Notes: generated by a model not told the origin, from the sequence alone. A stretch of DNA of 64,000 bases from Pseudomonas viridiflava (GCF_900582625.1 NZ_UTIQ01000001.1:992001-1056000); one strand, 5' to 3'; numbered from the stretch's first letter, positions 12,023 through 23,299 are shown. Numbers and translations: made by a program.

Positions 12023-14149
12023 TTAGCGACTCACAGCGATTGCCGAGGTGTTCATGATACGCGGAGTCAGGAAAACCAGCAGTTCGTTCTTGTTGTCCGA
12101 AACGATGTCGCGGCGGAACAAACGACCGAGGTAAGGCAAGTCGCCCAGGAACGGCACTTTATCTACCGACTTGGTTTGGGTGTTTGAGAACACACCACCG
12201 ATCACGATGGTCTCACCATCACTGACGAGCACCTTAGCGTTAACTTCGTTTTTCTTGATCGGCGGAACACCGTTCAGGGCGTTGGCGAAGTCAGGCTCAT
12301 CCTTGGTGACTTTCACTTCGATGATGATGCGATTGTCCGGCGTGATCTGCGGGGTTACTTCCAGCGACAACGATGCTTCTTTAAAAGAGGTGCTGGTAGC
12401 GCCGCTGGAGCTAGCTTCCTGGTACGGGATCTCAGAGCCCTTGAGGATCTTCGCGGTTTCTTTGTCCGAGGTTACAACCTTCGGCTGCGAAACCACTTCA
12501 CCGTTACCGGTTTTTTCCATGGCCGACAATTCCAAATCGAGGATCAGGTTGTCGCTCACGAAACCGATACCAATGCCGGCAGTGCGGTTCACAACGCCCA
12601 TGTCCACGAATGGATAGTTACCGTTACTCTCTTCGCCGCTATCGCCCCCCTCGTCGCCATTCTCGTCACTTCCGTACACCGCGCCACGGCCGTTGCCGAA
12701 GGTTTGGGTACCGCCCCAACGCACACCGAGGCTCTTGTCGTAGTTGACGTTGGCTTCAACGATGCGCGCTTCAATCATCACCTGACGAACCGGGATGTCG
12801 AGCTGGGTAATGATACGGCGCAGTTCGTCGATGCGTTCCTGTGTCAGGGTCACGATCAGGCTGTTGGTGCGGTCATCGAAAATTACCGAGCCACGCATAT
12901 CGTCTTTCAGCGTGCCTTTGGCGCCCTCATCTTCGTAGATCTTGGCGATGTCCGAGGCTTTGGCGTAGTTCAGCTGAATGATGTCTTTACGCAGCGGAGC
13001 GAGTTCGGCGACTTGCTTCTGCGATTCCAGCTCTTGACGTTCGCGGGCAGCGATTTCGTCCGCCGGAGCAACCATCAACACGTTGCCGATTTTGCGCTTG
13101 TCCAGACCCTTGGTTTTCAGCACCAAGTCCAGCGCCTGATCCCACGGTACGTTTTGCAGACGCAGGGTGATGTTGCCTTGCACCGTGTCACTCGCAACCA
13201 GGTTGAGGTCGGTGAAGTCAGCGATCAGTTGCAGAACCGAGCGAACATCGATGTCTTGGAAGTTAAGCGACAGCTTCTCACCGCTGTACGCGAAGCGATC
13301 CTGCTTACGCTTTTCGGCATCTTGCTGGCTCAACGGTTTGACACTAATTGTCAGTTTGTTATCAGCTTGGTAAGCGAGGTAGTCGTACATGCCGGTAGGC
13401 TCGACGGTGATGATTGCTTTATCACCCTCTTCAACCGCGCTTACGAACTGCACAGGCGTGGCGAAGTCTTTCACGTCAAGACGAACGCGCAACGACTCAG
13501 GCAAGTCGGTTTTGGCAAAGGCCAGACGGATCTTGCCGCCTTGCTCTTGAATATCCGGGTTCACCGACGCGTCGGACAACTGGATAACGACGTTGCCTTC
13601 CCCCTGCTCGCCGCGCTGGAAGTCAATGTTGCCGATGCTTTTGTTGACCGGTGCGAAGTTCTTCTTCGCTGGAGTAGAAGAGAGGGGTGCAACAGGCGCC
13701 ACGGCGCTTGCCACCGGAGCGTTGGACAACGCGCCTTCGCCTACCACCACGAACAGGTTATTGCCTTCAGCGCGGGTGCTGTAAGGAACCAATGTGGCGA
13801 GGTTAATAATCAGCCGCGTGCGGTCTTTAGCTTCCACAACGGTCACGCTGCGTGCGTTGCCAACACCCAGTTCGCGGTTCTTCGAACCCGTCTGGTTGGT
13901 CACACCTGGAAGATCCAGTGCGATGCGCGCCGGCTGCTCGATGGTGTAACCACGAGGCGCAGCGACCGGCTCGTCAAATGCCAATTTGAGCTCAACGCGA
14001 TCGCCCGGCAAAGCAGCGACGTCGAGCGTTTTCAAGTTAGCGGCCAACAAGGTTGGCGACATAACCGCGACCAAAACAGATATGCAGATGCGCGACAGCG
14101 AGCTTTTCATACTCAGGTTCCGTTGTACCGACCGGTAATTGTTTTTCAT
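12023..14149 (-). CDS. pilQ: Type IV pilus secretin
   Basis: PilQ forms the outer-membrane channel through which type IV pili extend. The 708-residue product has an N-terminal signal region (cleavage probably after LLA near residue 36), two AMIN domains that bind peptidoglycan (about 40-260), a secretin/TonB short N-terminal domain (about 290-360, with [19 protein letters not shown]), an N1-type domain, and the C-terminal secretin barrel with [15 protein letters not shown] near the end. The ATG at 14149 is taken; GTG at 14161 adds four residues, and ATG at 14110 would give a shorter signal peptide. It follows pilP by 14 bases. Confidence 0.96.
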   Translation of the reverse strand: MKNNYRSVQRNLSMKSSLSRICISVLVAVMSPTLLAANLKTLDVAALPGDRVELKLAFDEPVAAPRGYTIEQPARIALDLPGVTNQTGSKNRELGVGNARSVTVVEAKDRTRLIINLATLVPYSTRAEGNNLFVVVGEGALSNAPVASAVAPVAPLSSTPAKKNFAPVNKSIGNIDFQRGEQGEGNVVIQLSDASVNPDIQEQGGKIRLAFAKTDLPESLRVRLDVKDFATPVQFVSAVEEGDKAIITVEPTGMYDYLAYQADNKLTISVKPLSQQDAEKRKQDRFAYSGEKLSLNFQDIDVRSVLQLIADFTDLNLVASDTVQGNITLRLQNVPWDQALDLVLKTKGLDKRKIGNVLMVAPADEIAARERQELESQKQVAELAPLRKDIIQLNYAKASDIAKIYEDEGAKGTLKDDMRGSVIFDDRTNSLIVTLTQERIDELRRIITQLDIPVRQVMIEARIVEANVNYDKSLGVRWGGTQTFGNGRGAVYGSDENGDEGGDSGEESNGNYPFVDMGVVNRTAGIGIGFVSDNLILDLELSAMEKTGNGEVVSQPKVVTSDKETAKILKGSEIPYQEASSSGATSTSFKEASLSLEVTPQITPDNRIIIEVKVTKDEPDFANALNGVPPIKKNEVNAKVLVSDGETIVIGGVFSNTQTKSVDKVPFLGDLPYLGRLFRRDIVSDNKNELLVFLTPRIMNTSAIAVSR

Positions 14150-14163
14150 CTTCCACCCCACCC

Positions 14164-14691
14164 TTAAGAGCGCTCTTTGAGAGAGAGGCTTCGTGGCCGC
14201 TCTAGCCAGCCACCTTCACCATCAGGAACAATTTCGACTACGTCGATTTTGCCTTCGCTGATGGCAATGATGCGTCCATTGTTACGTCCCAAGTAGTCAC
14301 CCACTCTCACACGGTGCACACCACCCGCGCCGTTAACCAAGGCAAACATACCGGCCTCGTTCGAGAGTGTGCCCACCATCTGGAAGACTTCAATATTGAA
14401 GCCTTCCAAGAATTGTTTGATGCGCGTTTCGTCAGGCTTGATCTCTTTCGAGCCCTTCTGGCGATTGACCAGATCAATCTTGATCGGCGGCTGGAAAGGA
14501 CTACGCAGCGCAGCAGCACTGTAGGTAAAGGCTTCGTACGGCTGAAACTTGGGAAGCGGTTCAATCGAGCCTTTCGGACGAGTACGGACTTCGTCCATAT
14601 ACGTCTGCAGGTCGGCAAAATCGCCGCTCGAATCACAGCCAGCCAATGTAGCGAGTACCAAAGCGCTAAGGATTAGTTTGGAGCGTCTCAT
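14164..14691 (-). CDS. pilP: Type IV pilus inner-membrane lipoprotein
   Basis: PilP links the inner-membrane PilNO dimer to the PilQ secretin. The 175-residue protein has a lipoprotein signal with lipobox LAGC (Cys19), a flexible region, and a C-terminal HR-type beta domain (about 80-170) with GGVHRVRVGDYLGRNNG. The start overlaps the pilO stop by four bases (ATGA), showing translational coupling. Confidence 0.96.
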   Translation of the reverse strand: MRRSKLILSALVLATLAGCDSSGDFADLQTYMDEVRTRPKGSIEPLPKFQPYEAFTYSAAALRSPFQPPIKIDLVNRQKGSKEIKPDETRIKQFLEGFNIEVFQMVGTLSNEAGMFALVNGAGGVHRVRVGDYLGRNNGRIIAISEGKIDVVEIVPDGEGGWLERPRSLSLKERS

Positions 14692-15350
14692 TTTTTCGCC
14701 CCCGCCTTGGCTTTCGCTGAAGCCTTGTCATCGATGACATTCTTATCGTTGTAGCGATAGGTCTTAGCCAAGATGGTCATTCGCAACTTAGAGGTGCTAT
14801 CAGCACTTACAGGCTTAATAGCAAAATCATGCAAGGTAACAATACGCGGAAGACTTGCCACGCCGCTGACGAATGTCGCCAGATCGTGATAAGCGCCTAC
14901 AACCGAAATCTGAATCGGCAGTTCGATATAGAACTGCTGAGTGGACTCTGGAAGAAGCTTAATTTCTTCAAACTCCAAGCCGCTACCAAGACCGGTACGG
15001 GTTATATCTTCCAGAAGACCAGGCACTTCGGTATCACTTGGCAGTTGCCGCAAAAGCGCACCGAAAGAAACTTCCATTTCTTTCATCTGGTCTTTGTAAG
15101 CTTCCAAGTTGGCAGCCTGAAATGCTTTTGTGGAGAACTGTTGCTTAAGCGTATCCTCTTGAGCGCGCTGCGCCTCAAGGTTCTCTTGGAGCTCTTTGAG
15201 GTGAAAGTTATAACCGAGCGCCAACACCACCACGAGCAGAATAAAACAGGCTATTGCTTTAACAGCTGCGGGCCAGGAACCCAAATTGTTAAAATCCAGA
15301 TCTGCAAAGTCTACGTTCCGCAAACTTGCTAACGAATCAGAAATGCTCAC
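14688..15350 (-). CDS. pilO: Type IV pilus inner-membrane protein PilO
   Basis: PilO pairs with PilN in the inner membrane to align the pilus motor with the secretin. The 220 residues include a short cytoplasmic N-terminus, one transmembrane helix (about 30-48), a coiled coil (about 50-95) and a ferredoxin-like periplasmic domain. It overlaps both pilN upstream and pilP downstream by four bases. Confidence 0.95.
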   Translation of the reverse strand: MSISDSLASLRNVDFADLDFNNLGSWPAAVKAIACFILLVVVLALGYNFHLKELQENLEAQRAQEDTLKQQFSTKAFQAANLEAYKDQMKEMEVSFGALLRQLPSDTEVPGLLEDITRTGLGSGLEFEEIKLLPESTQQFYIELPIQISVVGAYHDLATFVSGVASLPRIVTLHDFAIKPVSADSTSKLRMTILAKTYRYNDKNVIDDKASAKAKAGAKK

Positions 15351-15918
15351 TTCTTAGCCCCTTCTGCTTCGATGGAAGGCTGGGTCTGTTGGACCGTCAA
15401 CTGGAATACGTTGGCCTGATCAATTTCACCTGCGGTAATCGCTTTAACTGCCGTCAGGTTCGGAGCGGCCAGCCACTCTGAAGCATCGAGGTTACGCATA
15501 AGGTTCGAGACGCGGTTGTTAGACTCGGCGGCACCTTCAATAGCGATCGTACTGCCTTTCATATTCAATGAAGTGAAGTACACGCCATCAGGCAACGTCC
15601 TGGCCAACTGATCAAACACTCGCCCGATAATCGGCCGATTGCCCTGCAAGTCCTGAATAATCTTCATACGCTCAAGCAGTTGCTGGCGACGAGTCTTCAG
15701 CTCGCTGATTTCTTTAATTCGAGCGTCCAGCACCGCGATTTCTTTCTTGACGAATTCGTTGCGCGCATTCTGCTGATCAATCGCGCCATTCAAGTATTGG
15801 TCGCCGAGAAATACAGCACCGCCGGCCACAATCAATACGCCTGCCAACGTCACCAGAAACCGCTGTTTGCGCTCCTCGCGCAGCTGTTCCCGCCACGGCA
15901 GTAAGTTAATACGCGCCA

Positions 15919-15919
<1 letters not shown>
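15347..15919 (-). CDS. pilN: Type IV pilus inner-membrane protein PilN
   Basis: The N-terminal ARINLLPWRE motif is the signature that docks into the PilM groove. A transmembrane helix at about residues 22-40 is followed by a coiled coil and a small periplasmic alpha/beta domain; 190 residues is normal. Its start codon overlaps the pilM stop by one base (TAATG), and pilO overlaps its end. Confidence 0.96.
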
Positions 15920-17010
<1,091 letters not shown>

Positions 17011-17065
17011 TTACGGACTATTTATGTTTTTTCACATTAAATAACAGTCTTGACATAAGCGCAAA

Positions 17066-17095
17066 TGGCTACCTGGCAAAAAAAGCGCTTATAAT
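17066..17095 (+). promoter_or_regulatory. Probable promoter of the PBP1a gene
   Basis: A perfect TATAAT at 17090-17095 follows a weak TGGCTA (17066-17071) by 18 bases. The box lies about 72 bases before the PBP1a start in the pilM/PBP1a divergent region. The octamer AATGTGAA just after it (17093-17100) recurs inverted at 17031-17038 on the pilM side. Confidence 0.45.
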
Positions 17096-17167
17096 GTGAA
17101 CAGTTTTTCCCTTTCGACATCGCCCTACGCTTAACTCTTTCTTTTATCTGGAAATCCAAACATTTTG

Positions 17168-19597
17168 ATGCGCCTGCTGAAGTTCTTCTGGTGGTCCTGC
17201 GTAGCCGTTTTTTGTGGACTGTTGCTCAGTCTGTCCGGCGCTTATCTGTACCTTAGCCCCGGTTTGCCATCCGTGGATTCGCTGCGCCGCATCCAGCTGC
17301 AGATCCCGCTGCGCGTCTACAGTAGTGACGCCAAGCTGATCGCCGAATTTGGCGAGATGCGCCGCACCCCCATCCGCTTCGCTGACATCCCTCCAAACTT
17401 CATCAAAGCGTTGCTTTCAGCCGAAGACGACAACTTTGCCAATCATTATGGCGTCGACCTCAGCAGCCTGATGCGCGCTGCCACGCAATTATTAAAAAGC
17501 GGCGGCCAAATCCAGTCAGGCGGTAGCACCATCACTATGCAGGTGGCGAAGAACTTCTTCCTCACCAACGAGCGCAGCTTCTCCCGCAAGATCAATGAAA
17601 TCCTGTTGGCGTTACAGATTGAGCGTGAGCTGAGCAAAGATGAAATTCTCGAGCTCTACGTCAACAAGATCTACCTTGGCAACCGAGCTTACGGCATCGA
17701 AGCAGCAGCACAGGTTTACTACGGAAAACCCATGCACGATTTGAGCCTGGGACAGATGGCGATGATCGCCGGCTTGCCAAAAGCACCTTCTCGCTTCAAC
17801 CCACTGGTCAATCCACAGCGCAGTAAAGAACGCCGCGACTGGATCCTGGGCCGCATGTTCAAACTTGGCAAGATCGATCAAGGCCAATACGAGACCGCCC
17901 TGGCGGAACCCATCGACGCCAGTTACCACGTGCCAACCCCGGAAGTTCAGGCTCCTTACATTGCCGAAATGGCGCGCGCGGAAATGGTCGGACGCTATGG
18001 CAGCGAAGCCTATACCGAAGGCTTTCACGTCACGACGACAGTTCCTAGCAACTTGCAGGAAGCAGCCAACGAAGCAGTTCGCAGCGGTTTGATCAGTTAC
18101 GACCAGCGTCACGGCTACCGAGGCCCGGAAACGCGCCTCCCCGGCATGACCCGTGAAGCGTGGCAAACCGAGCTAGCCAAGCAGAAAGTGCAGAATGGCA
18201 TCGAGCCTGCAATCGTCACGCAAGTTGAAAAGAGCGGGATTCTGGTACTCACTCGCGGCGGCCAGGAAGAAACCGTCAGCTGGGAGAGCATGAAATGGGC
18301 GCGCCCCTTCCTGAATACCAACAGCCTCGGCCCACGCCCGCAAAAACCGGATGATGTTGTACAAGTTGGCGACCTGATTCGCGTGCTCCGCCAGGAAGAC
18401 GGGAACCTCGGCTTCAGCCAGATCCCAGCGGCACAAGGTGCTCTGGTTTCGCTTGATCCGAAGAATGGAGCCATCCGAGCACTGGTCGGCGGTTTCTCGT
18501 TTGAACAGAGCAATTACAACCGCGCCACCCAAGCCAAGCGCCAGCCCGGATCAAGCTTCAAGCCCTTCATTTATAGCGCCGCACTGGACAAGGGTTATAC
18601 AGCCGCCACCCTGGTGAATGACGCCCCGATTGTGTTTGTAGACGAATACCTCGACCAGGTATGGCGCCCGAAAAACGACACCAATACGTTCCTCGGCCCC
18701 ATTCGCTTGCGTGAAGCACTTTATAAGTCGCGCAACTTGGTATCGATTCGTCTGTTGCAGGCCATTGGCATCGAATACGCCCTCGACTACGTCAGCCGCT
18801 TCGGCTTCAACAAGCAGGAGTTGCCGCGCAACCTCTCTTTAGCGCTGGGCACCGCCAACCTCACGCCAGTGGAGATCGCCGGCGGCTGGAGCACGTTCGC
18901 CAATGGCGGTTACAAGGTTCAGCCATACCTGATTCAAAGCATTCACAGCCGCAATGGCGAAGCCCTTTTCGTGGCCAATCCGCCCAGCGCACCCGGCGAA
19001 AACGAAGACCAACCGGAAACAGTGGTCGACCCAGCAGCGGTTGCAGAGAACCTGCCAGTACAAGCCAGCAACGCCCCTGCCCCCGCTGTTGCCGAACGCA
19101 TCGTCGACGCCCGCACCACTTACATCCTCACCAGCATGCTGCAGGACGTGATCAAGCGCGGCACCGGGCGTCGCGCACTGTCGATGGGTCGTAGCGACAT
19201 CGCGGGCAAAACAGGTACGACCAACGAGTCGAAGGACAGCTGGTTCTCAGGTTTCAACGCCGACTACATGACCACCGTCTGGACCGGCTTCGATCAGCCA
19301 GAAAGCCTCGGCAGCCATGAATTCGGTGGCACCGTCGCGCTGCCAATCTGGATGAACTACATGAGCGCCGCTCTGAAAGACAAACCGGCTCATACCTTGC
19401 CGGAACCACCTGGCTTGCTCACTTTGCGCATCGATCCGGTAAGCGGCCGTGCTGCGGCGCCGGGCACGCCAAACGCCTACTTCGAAGTGTTCAAGAATGA
19501 AGATTCTCCGCCACCCATGAACGAGCTAGATCCCGGCACCAGCGCACCCGGCAGCCCATTGCCCGCCGATGACGCTGCGCCCATTGACCTGTTCTAA
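17168..19597 (+). CDS. mrcA: Penicillin-binding protein 1A (bifunctional)
   Basis: A class A PBP that polymerises and cross-links peptidoglycan at the inner membrane; the Pseudomonas gene is often called ponA. The 809-residue product has a membrane anchor (about 9-29) and a GT51 glycosyltransferase domain with LLSAEDDNFANHYGVD and the GGSTITMQVAKNFFL motif. An OB-like insert follows. The transpeptidase domain carries the SxxK serine in QPGSSFKPFIY, SRN in YKSRNLVS, and KTGTTN. The ATG at 17168 is preferred over the adjacent TTG at 17165. Divergence from pilM is the classical arrangement. Confidence 0.96.
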   Translation: MRLLKFFWWSCVAVFCGLLLSLSGAYLYLSPGLPSVDSLRRIQLQIPLRVYSSDAKLIAEFGEMRRTPIRFADIPPNFIKALLSAEDDNFANHYGVDLSSLMRAATQLLKSGGQIQSGGSTITMQVAKNFFLTNERSFSRKINEILLALQIERELSKDEILELYVNKIYLGNRAYGIEAAAQVYYGKPMHDLSLGQMAMIAGLPKAPSRFNPLVNPQRSKERRDWILGRMFKLGKIDQGQYETALAEPIDASYHVPTPEVQAPYIAEMARAEMVGRYGSEAYTEGFHVTTTVPSNLQEAANEAVRSGLISYDQRHGYRGPETRLPGMTREAWQTELAKQKVQNGIEPAIVTQVEKSGILVLTRGGQEETVSWESMKWARPFLNTNSLGPRPQKPDDVVQVGDLIRVLRQEDGNLGFSQIPAAQGALVSLDPKNGAIRALVGGFSFEQSNYNRATQAKRQPGSSFKPFIYSAALDKGYTAATLVNDAPIVFVDEYLDQVWRPKNDTNTFLGPIRLREALYKSRNLVSIRLLQAIGIEYALDYVSRFGFNKQELPRNLSLALGTANLTPVEIAGGWSTFANGGYKVQPYLIQSIHSRNGEALFVANPPSAPGENEDQPETVVDPAAVAENLPVQASNAPAPAVAERIVDARTTYILTSMLQDVIKRGTGRRALSMGRSDIAGKTGTTNESKDSWFSGFNADYMTTVWTGFDQPESLGSHEFGGTVALPIWMNYMSAALKDKPAHTLPEPPGLLTLRIDPVSGRAAAPGTPNAYFEVFKNEDSPPPMNELDPGTSAPGSPLPADDAAPIDLF

Positions 19598-19650
19598 CGC
19601 ATCAGTTTCGGGGCCAAATCGGCCCTCGCCCAAGCTGATCGCTAGCCAAT

Positions 19651-19679
19651 AAAAAGCCCCGCACTTGGCGGGGCTTTTT
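19651..19679. terminator. Bidirectional terminator between PBP1a and malic enzyme genes
   Basis: A 12-bp stem (AAAAAGCCCCGC with GCGGGGCTTTTT) around ACTTG, between the two convergent stop codons, with T-runs on both strands. Confidence 0.9.
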
Positions 19680-19694
19680 ATTGCGTGACTATGG

Positions 19695-20963
19695 TTAGCC
19701 GTTGAACACGTCTTCAACCGAAGTCAGCGGGTAGTGCTTCGGATATGGCAGCGTTGCCACACCGCTTTCAATCGCAGCCTTGGCCACAGCATCAGCAACA
19801 ACCGTGATCAAGCGCGCGTCCATCGGCTTTGGAATGATGTACTGGCGACCGAACGACAGCTCAACGCCACCGTACGCATCACATACTTCCTTGGGCACCG
19901 GCAGTTTGGCCAACTCGCGCAAGGCAACCGCGGCAGCGATTTTCATCTCTTCGTTAATGCGGGTCGCACGAACGTCGAGTGCGCCACGGAAAATGAACGG
20001 GAAGCCCAAAACGTTGTTCACCTGGTTCGGGTAATCCGAACGACCGGTCGCCATGATCACGTCGTCACGGGTGGCGTGCGCCAGCTCCGGCGAGATCTCA
20101 GGGTCAGGATTGGAGCAGGCGAACACGATAGGGTCCGCCGCCATGCGCTTCAGGTTTTCGGCAGTCAGCAGATTGGCGCCCGACAGGCCCACGAACACAT
20201 CTGCACCGTCCAACGCGTCCGACAGCGAGCGTTTCGGGGTTTCGTGAGCGAACACTGCTTTGTACTGGTTCAGGTCGTCGCGACCGGCGTGAATCACACC
20301 TTTGCGGTCGACCATAAAGATGTTTTCGATCTTGGCGCCCATGCTGACCAACAGCTTCATGCACGAGATGGCGGCAGCGCCAGCGCCCAGGCAAACGATC
20401 TTGGCATCGGACAGGGTTTTGCCAACAATTTCCAACGCATTGAGCATGCCGGCAGCCGTTACGATCGCGGTGCCGTGCTGGTCATCGTGGAAAACCGGAA
20501 TATCGCATTGCTCGATCAAAGCGCGTTCAATTTCAAAGCACTCAGGCGCTTTGATGTCTTCGAGGTTGATACCGCCGAAGGTGATGGAGATGCGCTTAAC
20601 GGTGTCGATGAAGGCTTGCGGGCTTTCAGAATCGACTTCGATATCGAACACGTCGATGCCGGCGAAACGCTTGAACAACACACCCTTACCTTCCATTACT
20701 GGCTTGGAAGCCAGCGGGCCGAGGTCGCCCAGACCAAGGATGGCGGTGCCATCGGAAATCACTGCAACCAGGTTGCCTTTGCCGGTGTACTTGTAGGCCA
20801 GCTCCGGGTCACGGGCAATTTCCCGTACCGGCTCGGCCACGCCCGGGCTGTACGCCAAAGAAAGGTCACGTGCGGTAGAAGTGGGCTTGGTCAGCTCGAC
20901 ACTCAGCTTTCCCGGACGTGGATGGGCGTGGTACTCAAGAGCGGCAGTTTTCAGATCAGACAT
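19695..20963 (-). CDS. maeB: Malic enzyme, short form without phosphotransacetylase domain
   Basis: Oxidatively decarboxylates malate to pyruvate, probably with NADP+. The 422-residue length equals the malic-enzyme half of the larger MaeB proteins; the C-terminal phosphotransacetylase-like domain is absent. Motifs are SLAYSPGVAEPVREIARD (about 35-52), the metal-site CFEIERALIEQCDIPVFHDDQHGTA region (about 140-165), and a Rossmann loop VCLGAGAAAISC near residue 191. The cofactor choice is inferred from the family. The gene converges with PBP1a and has about 100 bases ahead of it before the M48 gene ends. Confidence 0.92.
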   Translation of the reverse strand: MSDLKTAALEYHAHPRPGKLSVELTKPTSTARDLSLAYSPGVAEPVREIARDPELAYKYTGKGNLVAVISDGTAILGLGDLGPLASKPVMEGKGVLFKRFAGIDVFDIEVDSESPQAFIDTVKRISITFGGINLEDIKAPECFEIERALIEQCDIPVFHDDQHGTAIVTAAGMLNALEIVGKTLSDAKIVCLGAGAAAISCMKLLVSMGAKIENIFMVDRKGVIHAGRDDLNQYKAVFAHETPKRSLSDALDGADVFVGLSGANLLTAENLKRMAADPIVFACSNPDPEISPELAHATRDDVIMATGRSDYPNQVNNVLGFPFIFRGALDVRATRINEEMKIAAAVALRELAKLPVPKEVCDAYGGVELSFGRQYIIPKPMDARLITVVADAVAKAAIESGVATLPYPKHYPLTSVEDVFNG

Positions 20964-21065
20964 GGTGGCATTTCCGCATTTTTATGCTGTTAATCAGACA
21001 AGGCAGCGAGGATACGCAAGATGCCGAACCCGAACAAGACTGATCAGTCACGTCTGTCAAGCGCT

Positions 21066-22502
21066 CTAACGTACGACTTTAAGCCAATCCCCAGGACGGG
21101 GCTCGCCACTTGGGTATAGATGATTGAGTAGGCGCAGACTGGACTCGGCGTCACCGGGCAGCGTACTGCCCTGAGCTAGCTTGGTCATGGTTTGCGCGCT
21201 TGTGGCACGCACCAGTTGCAGCCGGAGAGGTTGCGCTAGCTTACGCTCGTCCGCCCTAAGAGGTCGAAAACTATTGATCACTTTTAGGAAATTTTCGTCT
21301 TCGGTTTGCAACGAGGCCGGCGCTTTAACGCTCGCAATAAAGACGTACGCCGAGTCGCCTTTGTAGATGACAGCCACACGCTTGGCCGGTCGCCCCGGAA
21401 TAATTGCGGTGTGCCCCTGCAACCCGGCTTGGTGCAACTCGCGCTCCTCGGCGAGGCTTCCCGAAACTTTCGAACGGATGAACTGCTGGGGCGTTTGCCC
21501 CGGCTTGGCCTTCTCCAACACCACGGCAATAAACGCGTCCTGCTCAGGGGTGGCGGCAATCACCGCATCGGGGCGATTGATCAGCTCCCAGCGCGGCGGC
21601 GCGCTGAACGTGAAATCCAGTTCTGCATGGTAGAACTGCTGGCCGCGACGAATGCCGGTTGATTCAGAATCGCCGTAGGGCAGCCCATCGAGGTGCTGCA
21701 TGAAAACGTCGCGCCCAACCTCTTGCTGGCCGGTCGCCAATGCTCGCGCCGGGCCGACCACTTGTTGTAGGCGCTGATCATTGCCAGGGTGGGTATCAAA
21801 CACGCCGTGGTAGCTCGACGTTGGCTCCGCTTTCCCGGCTTTTCTGGCCTCGTCGCGGGCGTAGTCGTCCTGGCTTTTCAACACCTCAACCACCTCGATC
21901 ATCGCCTGCGGGTCATAGCCGGCGCGGGCAAGGTATTGCGCGCCGAGCCCGTCGGCCTGTAGCTCCATATCACGCCCGTAGCCGCGCACGAACGCTGAAC
22001 CCAACGCGCTGGTGACATCTGCCGCCGCGCCCACGCCTGTGCCTATCGCCACCGCCTGGCCGAGAATGCCCCAGGCTTGCGACTGGCTTTGCTGCTGCAC
22101 GCTGTGGCGCGCCGTGACATGACCAACCTCATGGCCGAGCACCGCCGCCAGTTCAGCCTCAGAACTCAGGTACGCCAGCAAGCCGCGATGGATGTAGATG
22201 TAGCCGCCGGGCAACGCGAACGCATTGATGTCTGGACTATCGATCACGGTGAAGTGGTAAGTCAGGTTGCTGCGGTGGCTGTGCTTGGCCACGCGCTCAG
22301 CCACTTGCTGAACGTAAGCCTGCAATTTCTCGTCGGGGTAACGCGGGTATTGCTTAGCAATTTCCTGGCTATAGCTTTGGCCGAGCTCAAGCTCTTGGCG
22401 CTCGCTCATCATCACGAAATTGCTCTCGCCGGTAGCCGGATTCTGCGCGCAGCCCTGCAGCAACATGAGCAGCGTCAGCAGGCCAAACAACCGCATTCTC
22501 AT
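21066..22502 (-). CDS. M48-family metalloprotease lipoprotein (BepA/LoiP-like)
   Basis: A 478-residue exported zinc protease. The lipobox LQGC (Cys18) predicts a lipid anchor. The peptidase domain carries the zinc motif HEVGH near residue 126, with the third ligand expected in the later ELQADGLGAQYLARAGYDP region. The C-terminal third ends in a LysM-like tail (PGDWLKVV). Relatives such as BepA act on outer-membrane protein quality control in the periplasm; this role is inferred. Its start overlaps the upstream nuclease stop by four bases, so the two are coupled. Confidence 0.88.
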   Translation of the reverse strand: MRMRLFGLLTLLMLLQGCAQNPATGESNFVMMSERQELELGQSYSQEIAKQYPRYPDEKLQAYVQQVAERVAKHSHRSNLTYHFTVIDSPDINAFALPGGYIYIHRGLLAYLSSEAELAAVLGHEVGHVTARHSVQQQSQSQAWGILGQAVAIGTGVGAAADVTSALGSAFVRGYGRDMELQADGLGAQYLARAGYDPQAMIEVVEVLKSQDDYARDEARKAGKAEPTSSYHGVFDTHPGNDQRLQQVVGPARALATGQQEVGRDVFMQHLDGLPYGDSESTGIRRGQQFYHAELDFTFSAPPRWELINRPDAVIAATPEQDAFIAVVLEKAKPGQTPQQFIRSKVSGSLAEERELHQAGLQGHTAIIPGRPAKRVAVIYKGDSAYVFIASVKAPASLQTEDENFLKVINSFRPLRADERKLAQPLRLQLVRATSAQTMTKLAQGSTLPGDAESSLRLLNHLYPSGEPRPGDWLKVVR

Positions 22503-23299
22503 GGCAGAACCTCCAACATTCCCGGATGGGTCAGGGGCAACATCCAGCGCGCCTGGCCTGACTGCTGATTACCACGGCGCGCACGATCAATGACCCAGCC
22601 TCGCACTTCAACCCGTCGCCCTTGCAATGAGCGTAGCGTTTTTAGCTCGAACGTCGGGAGCGCCTTTTCGGCGACATGGACGACCAGCGGGCCATCCATT
22701 TGCAACCAGATTTCGCCTCGATTCTGCTCAACCTTGACGACCTTGCCGTGAATCAAGGCGAAGCCGCTGGCGCTGAGCTGCTCTGCGGTAAGCATCAGCG
22801 ATTGCTGCCAAACCCCAAGTCGTGCGGAACGGGCCTGACGCTCTGCCAATTGCTGGCACGCGAGTAACGCCACATTCGGCGCAATCGCGACCTGCAAGCC
22901 CAGCCCCTCCGCTAGCAGCTGCGCTTCGATGTTCTGCCCGTGGGCGTTGTAAACATGGGCGAGCGTGCGACCGTAACGGTCTTTCGCTTGCTGTCCGACC
23001 TGCACAGCCACGCGTCCAGAATTTTCCGAAACCAACGCCTGAAGCCGCCGCTTGGCCTGCTCGGCAAATGGCTCAGCGGGGCGGCGATTGTGGGCAACTT
23101 CCGGCGCATTAATGCCGATCAGACGCACGCTGCGTCCGTCGGCCAAACGCAGCGTGTCGCCATCGACCACTCTCTGCACCGCGACGATGGGCAACCCCTC
23201 AGGCGCCGAGCAAAACGCAGCAACGGGGGATAGATAAATCGCAGAAACGAAAAAGGCGCCCACAAGGGACGCCTTTTTCAACAACATCGAAAAGCCCAT
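22499..23299 (-). CDS. Exported thermonuclease-family (SNase) protein
   Basis: A 266-residue protein with a signal peptide (about residues 1-28, cleavage probably after VAA) and a staphylococcal-nuclease fold. VVDGDTLRLADG holds the metal aspartate region, RLIGINAPE the catalytic Arg/Glu strand, and YGRTLAHVY the second arginine. A C-terminal OB-like domain follows (about 170-255). It probably degrades nucleic acid outside the cytoplasm, though the substrate is unknown. It lies 26 bases after rpmE, and a strong terminator hairpin (23250-23278) is embedded in its signal-peptide codons. It is coupled to the M48 gene. Confidence 0.86.
   Translation of the reverse strand: MGFSMLLKKASLVGAFFVSAIYLSPVAAFCSAPEGLPIVAVQRVVDGDTLRLADGRSVRLIGINAPEVAHNRRPAEPFAEQAKRRLQALVSENSGRVAVQVGQQAKDRYGRTLAHVYNAHGQNIEAQLLAEGLGLQVAIAPNVALLACQQLAERQARSARLGVWQQSLMLTAEQLSASGFALIHGKVVKVEQNRGEIWLQMDGPLVVHVAEKALPTFELKTLRSLQGRRVEVRGWVIDRARRGNQQSGQARWMLPLTHPGMLEVLP
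23250..23278 (-). terminator. Intrinsic terminator of rpmE inside the nuclease CDS
   Basis: AAAAAGGCG (23250-23258) pairs perfectly with CGCCTTTTT (23270-23278); three further CCC/GGG pairs follow past a one-base bulge. It lies 48-76 bases past the rpmE stop and within codons 8-17 of the nuclease. It is U-rich in the minus-strand RNA, as needed to end rpmE transcripts. Confidence 0.75.

Noticed and set aside
17050..17055. Perfect TTGACA upstream of PBP1a as its -35 box
   Set aside because: It is 34 bases from the TATAAT, too far for one sigma-70 promoter, and no suitable -10 lies at 16-18 bases.
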